This document shows, piece by piece, positions 61,781 to 64,000 of a stretch of DNA of 64,000 nucleotides. The position numbers and the translations under genes were made by a program. Under the pieces are notes generated by a model. It made no database searches and was not told the origin of the DNA. It saw nothing but the letters and a program-made list of their open reading frames with translations. The stretch covers positions 62,001-126,000 of the forward strand of contig UQNW01000001.1 in NCBI GenBank assembly GCA_900542495.1, in the 5' to 3' direction. The stretch is from an uncultured Roseburia sp. GTDB taxonomy: Bacteria > Bacillota > Clostridia > Lachnospirales > Lachnospiraceae. How positions within the stretch are numbered: position 1 is the first letter of the stretch; every line of letters begins with the position of its first letter.

Positions 61781-61844
61781 AATCCTCCTTGTCTCATCCT
61801 TTTGATGAGCTATTATGTTTTTTGGCCGGACTTCCTTTTCCGGC
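61781..61844 (-). promoter_or_regulatory. Flagellin leader with GGA-bearing hairpins and ribosome site (CsrA-type sites)
   Basis: On the minus strand the flagellin leader has GCCGGA-AAAGGAAG-TCCGGC (61844-61825, AGGA in the loop) and CTCATC-AAAAG-GATGAG (61809-61793, AGGA at the loop/stem junction). The Shine-Dalgarno is ACAAGGAGGATT just before the ATG. ACAAGGA is close to the CsrA consensus. Three GGA sites, one at the ribosome site, is the layout by which CsrA represses hag in Bacillus. Confidence 0.6.
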
Positions 61845-61920
61845 ATTATTTATAACAAACAGAGCGTCCCGGGTTGTGCCCTGTCTATTACCAGATGATT
61901 GTGTGATGTTTTAAATGAAC

Positions 61921-62205
61921 TTAGTGTTTCATTCTTTCTGCATCTTTTTTTGTTTCCGCTTTCATGCGCTCATTCCATAAGATTTTCTTGATCTCATCCT
62001 GTGCTTCTTTTGAGATCGCAGGTTCCGGATAATACGTATCTTTCCTGCGCTCCGGATTTTGTTCTACGGTACTCCTTGCAATCCTGACATCCTTTGGAGC
62101 ATCGATCATCAGCCGTCCGTGATTTCCAGTTCCGCCCACATAAACTACGCGGATGTTATCTCCGATATTTACATACTGACCTTGTTTCAGTGAAATCTTT
62201 AACAT
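61921..62205 (-). CDS. csrA: CsrA-family translational regulator (94 residues)
   Basis: The first ~50 residues follow CsrA: MLKISLKQGQYVNIGDNIRV, then VVYVGGTGNHGRLMIDAPKDVRIAR with the conserved APKDV and Arg of the RNA-contact strand. The start differs from the usual MLVLTRK-GE, and a charged tail of about 35 residues (EAQDEIKKILWNERMKAETK) makes it longer than the normal 61-75. It probably binds GGA-containing hairpins in the flagellin leader, the next gene. No fliW antagonist gene adjoins it in the window. The ribosome site GGAGGATTT is close to the ATG. Confidence 0.8.
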   Translation of the reverse strand: MLKISLKQGQYVNIGDNIRVVYVGGTGNHGRLMIDAPKDVRIARSTVEQNPERRKDTYYPEPAISKEAQDEIKKILWNERMKAETKKDAERMKH

Positions 62206-62294
62206 AAATCCTCCATGTTTTTCCGAAGGAAAAATCCGAACCTAATGGTGAGGAGAGGATTTTAGCCTCCTTGTTTTTCATCGCAATTCCATTT

Positions 62295-62534
62295 GCTACG
62301 TCTTGTATCATTTATATCGTCTTTTCGCTACAGTTTGTTAACATCTATTTTTAAATTTTGCTACACTTTGTTACTTTTTAACAATAAACAATCCATTTTC
62401 CATATGCATAAATGTTGATATTTTGTAAATAATCCATAATGATTCTATTTTTTTCGCAACAGATTGTTACAATTGTAGTGTAGATTAGTGTTAACATTTT
62501 AACTTTTGTTGTCTGATATGCTACACCTTGCTAC
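62295..62534. repeat. Five phased copies of a GCTACA-N3-TGTTAC-like dyad
   Basis: Copies start at 62295 (GCTACGTCTTGTATC), 62327 (GCTACAGTTTGTTAA), 62360 (GCTACACTTTGTTAC), 62456 (GCAACAGATTGTTAC) and 62520 (GCTACACCTTGCTAC). Intervals are 32, 33, 96 and 64 bp, close to 3, 3, 9 and 6 helical turns. Each copy is an inverted pair of 6-bp arms with a 3-bp spacer. They occupy the divergent region between csrA and an XRE regulator gene. Cooperative binding by that regulator is a natural hypothesis. Confidence 0.7.
62314..62340 (-). promoter_or_regulatory. Sigma-D/sigma-28-like promoter upstream of csrA-hag
   Basis: On the minus strand TAAC (62340-62337) is 15 bp from GACGATAT (62321-62314). This resembles the flagellar sigma consensus TAAA-N15-GCCGATAT (3 of 4 and 6 of 8). 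The start would lie about 100 bp before csrA. Dyad copies 1 and 2 flank the -10, and copy 2 overlaps the -35. Confidence 0.5.
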
Positions 62535-62582
62535 ATCCAAGGCACCAACAAAAAATATACTAAGAGCAAAGGTGGTATTTAT

Positions 62583-63011
62583 ATGAAGAACAAATTACTT
62601 CCACAGAAGTTAAAAGAATTACGCAAAGTCAATAATTACACGCAGGATTATGTTGCGGAGGTATTGGGCGTTGTACGCCAGACATACAGCCATTACGAAA
62701 CCGGCAAACGGACACCGGACGCCGAAGTTTTTTATAAATTAGCAGGACTTTATAATATTTCTGTTGATGATCTGCTTCATCTGACAATCGATATTGACAG
62801 GGAGGAATCTTACGATGCACCTGCGCCAACACAGGCAAGCACCGATTTATCAGAATTTCTTGCTTTTTTTAATGATCCCTCGAACAAGAAAAAATATATG
62901 TTTAACACGAATTTAGAACGGGAATTACTTTTTTATTTTGATAAGATATCTGATGAAGATAAGAAAGAAATCATAGAATTTACGAAAATCAAAGCTAGAA
63001 AGCCTTTATAA
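62583..63011 (+). CDS. XRE-family transcriptional regulator
   Basis: This 142-residue protein has an N-terminal Cro/C1-type helix-turn-helix (about 8-62: LKELRKVNNYTQDYVAEVLG, VRQTYSHYETGKRTPDAEVF). A Pro/Ala/Ser linker and a small helical C-terminal domain (about 88-142, LERELLFYFDKISDEDKKEI) follow. It resembles SinR/SlrR-type regulators only in layout. It reads AAAGGTGG before the ATG and lies divergent from csrA-hag across the dyad array, so regulation of itself and motility is likely but inferred. A TATACT box at 62556-62561 may be its -10, adjacent to dyad copy 5. Confidence 0.82.
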   Translation: MKNKLLPQKLKELRKVNNYTQDYVAEVLGVVRQTYSHYETGKRTPDAEVFYKLAGLYNISVDDLLHLTIDIDREESYDAPAPTQASTDLSEFLAFFNDPSNKKKYMFNTNLERELLFYFDKISDEDKKEIIEFTKIKARKPL

Positions 63012-63051
63012 AACAAGAAGCAATGTGCCGTAAAACACATTGCTTCTTGTT
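63012..63051 (+). terminator. Intrinsic terminator of the XRE regulator gene
   Basis: A perfect 16-bp stem AACAAGAAGCAATGTG / CACATTGCTTCTTGTT with an 8-nt loop directly follows the stop codon. Confidence 0.85.
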
Positions 63052-63060
63052 ATATACCTG

Positions 63061-63640
63061 TCATTTTTTTTTACACTTTGATTCTATCATCTCAATACTA
63101 TTAAGATAATCATTCTCAACATCACTAATTGTTCTTGCTTTATACTTCTTATATTCATCCTCTGCTTTTTTCATAGCCTGTAAATGAGAAACTGTTCCAT
63201 TTCCTTTCAATAATTTTTCACCCGTGGATGTAAGTATTCCATCCAAATGATTTGACCAGTCGGTCATAGTCATTGGTATTTCACGTTCGGCATCTGCTCT
63301 ATTATGGATAACCTCCGCAGCCGTTTCTCCTGAAACTGCATAATGAATTTTATTTTGTACTTTTTAAAAAATGCGATAGATTCTTCTGCCTTGGAATCAT
63401 AATCTATACTTGTCGCATATATTTCAAGAACTTGTCTATAAAAAACTTTTTCAGAAGCTCGAATATCACGAATTCTTTCAAGAAGTTCTTTAAAGTATAC
63501 CCCACCGAAATAACCATATCCAGATTATAATAGTTTGTAGGTTTGGTAGAAAATTCGGAATTTCCGATTTTTCTCATTGTTGATTGTTGCTCTAACCCAC
63601 CATCTTCTGTTTTATAAATAATTATCTCAGGTTTATCCAT
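63061..63640 (-). pseudogene. Broken rhuM-family gene
   Basis: The N-terminal piece (63640 downward) starts MDKPEIIIYKTEDGG and reaches NYYNLDMVISVGY. It jumps directly to LK-F-KELLERIRDI-like sequence in other frames, so an internal deletion is likely. Further on, AAAAAGTACAAAAT lacks one G needed to read FFKKVQNKIHYA in frame. The C-terminal 70 residues (MTMTDWSNHLDGILTST, KKAEDEYKKYKARTIS) are intact and match RhuM ends. RhuM proteins are accessory, often mobile-element-borne, of uncertain function. At least two lesions make it non-functional. Confidence 0.8.
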
Positions 63641-63663
63641 ATACTATATGTTATTCCTCTCTG

Positions 63664-64000
63664 CTACAGCTTAAATCTGTACCCAACCCCCCAGATTGTT
63701 TCTATATACTGCGGTTTGTTGGTATTCATCTCGATCTTTTCGCGGATCTTCTTGATATGCACGGTAACTGTTGCAATATCTCCGACGGATTCCATATCCC
63801 AGATTTCCCGGAACAATTCTTCTTTGGTGAACACATGGTTTGGATTCTCTGCCAAAAAGGTAAGAAGATCAAATTCTTTTGTTGTAAACTGTTTTTCCTC
63901 GTCGTTCACCCAGACACGGCGTGCTGTCTTGTCAATGCGGATACCACGGATCTCAATGATATCATTTTTCGCCTCACTGCTTCCGATCAGGCGCTCATAT
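63664..64000 (-). CDS. OmpR/PhoB-type response regulator, C-terminal part
   Basis: The 3' portion of a winged-helix response regulator runs to the window edge. In-frame residues include YERLIGSS, IRIDKTARRVWVNDEE and FTTKEFDLLTFLAENPNHVF. TKEELFREIWDMESVGDIATVTVHIKKIREKIE and the C-terminal IETIWGVGYRFKL follow. The GTG within it is internal, not a start, because coding continues upstream. The receiver domain and the partner kinase are outside the window. Confidence 0.9.
   Translation of the reverse strand, partial: YERLIGSSEAKNDIIEIRGIRIDKTARRVWVNDEEKQFTTKEFDLLTFLAENPNHVFTKEELFREIWDMESVGDIATVTVHIKKIREKIEMNTNKPQYIETIWGVGYRFKL

Overview
The window looks like chromosomal DNA of a motile, sporulation-lineage, starch-using gut Firmicute of the Lachnospiraceae, closest in character to Roseburia/Agathobacter. 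This is an inference from gene content. It has a Lachnospiraceae-type flagellin, a FliB-like flagellin methylase and two chemoreceptors. It also has a maltodextrin locus with a lipoprotein amylase, a Bacillus-like spoIIE-tilS-hpt-ftsH cluster with yabP/yabQ/divIC, WhiA, RapZ and a Crh-like protein. Most intergenic signals are ordinary sigma-A promoters and intrinsic terminators. There is no rRNA, CRISPR array or intact insertion sequence.

Layout. (1) 1-8442: a complete divergent autoinducer-2 (AI-2) uptake locus. lsrA-lsrC-lsrD-lsrB-lsrF run on the minus strand and lsrR-lsrK-cupin on the plus strand. Opposed promoters and dyad elements lie between the two arms. The LsrB binding pocket differs from the enterobacterial one at two positions. 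(2) 8555-19982: a minus-strand housekeeping run of ftsH, uvrC, hprK, an M18 aminopeptidase, murB, rapZ, whiA, crh, a lipid kinase and class II aldolase. (3) pyrG (plus strand), then a methyl-accepting chemotaxis protein. (4) 23869-35028: starch/maltodextrin use. An extracellular GH13 amylase, malG-malF-malE-malQ, a divergent LacI-type regulator, two tRNAs (Tyr, Leu) and an intracellular pullulanase are present. (5) 35029-38430: a glyoxalase-fold protein, RsmH, a FliB-like methylase and a structured gene-free stretch. (6) 38489-47464: a second ftsH, hpt, tilS and spoIIE. An aldo-keto reductase on the other strand follows, then divIC, yabQ, yabP, rqcP and hup. (7) 47593-59402: phosphoglucomutase, PEGA lipoprotein, CotS-like kinase, CCA-adding enzyme, a 1099-residue diguanylate cyclase, a second chemoreceptor and a pseudouridine synthase. 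(8) 59835-64000: a decayed Rpn-family gene, flagellin, csrA, an XRE regulator with an array of repeated dyads, a broken rhuM and the end of an OmpR-type response regulator.

How it works together. The mal genes form a pathway: surface cleavage by the lipoprotein amylase, uptake by MalEFG, then internal processing by MalQ and pullulanase. Palindromes in the malQ/malR promoter region fit LacI-type control. HPr kinase and a Crh-like protein whose phosphotransfer His is Glu supply the catabolite-repression arm. Motility control is concentrated at the right end. csrA lies just upstream of flagellin, whose leader carries several GGA/hairpin sites of the CsrA type. Upstream of csrA, five copies of a GCTACA-N3-TGTTAC-like dyad sit at 32, 33, 96 and 64 bp intervals, close to whole multiples of three helical turns. 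Two of them bracket a sigma-D-like promoter.

Most worth following up: the phased dyad array; the noncanonical LsrB plus cupin AI-2 locus; a 183-bp nested palindrome at 50764-50946; a recurrent GCGAAAC...GTTTC leader hairpin before four unrelated genes; the hairpin cluster at 47010-47140; the degenerate-ATPase/TPR/GAF/GGDEF protein; and a spoIIE promoter with the 21-bp spacer known from Bacillus subtilis.
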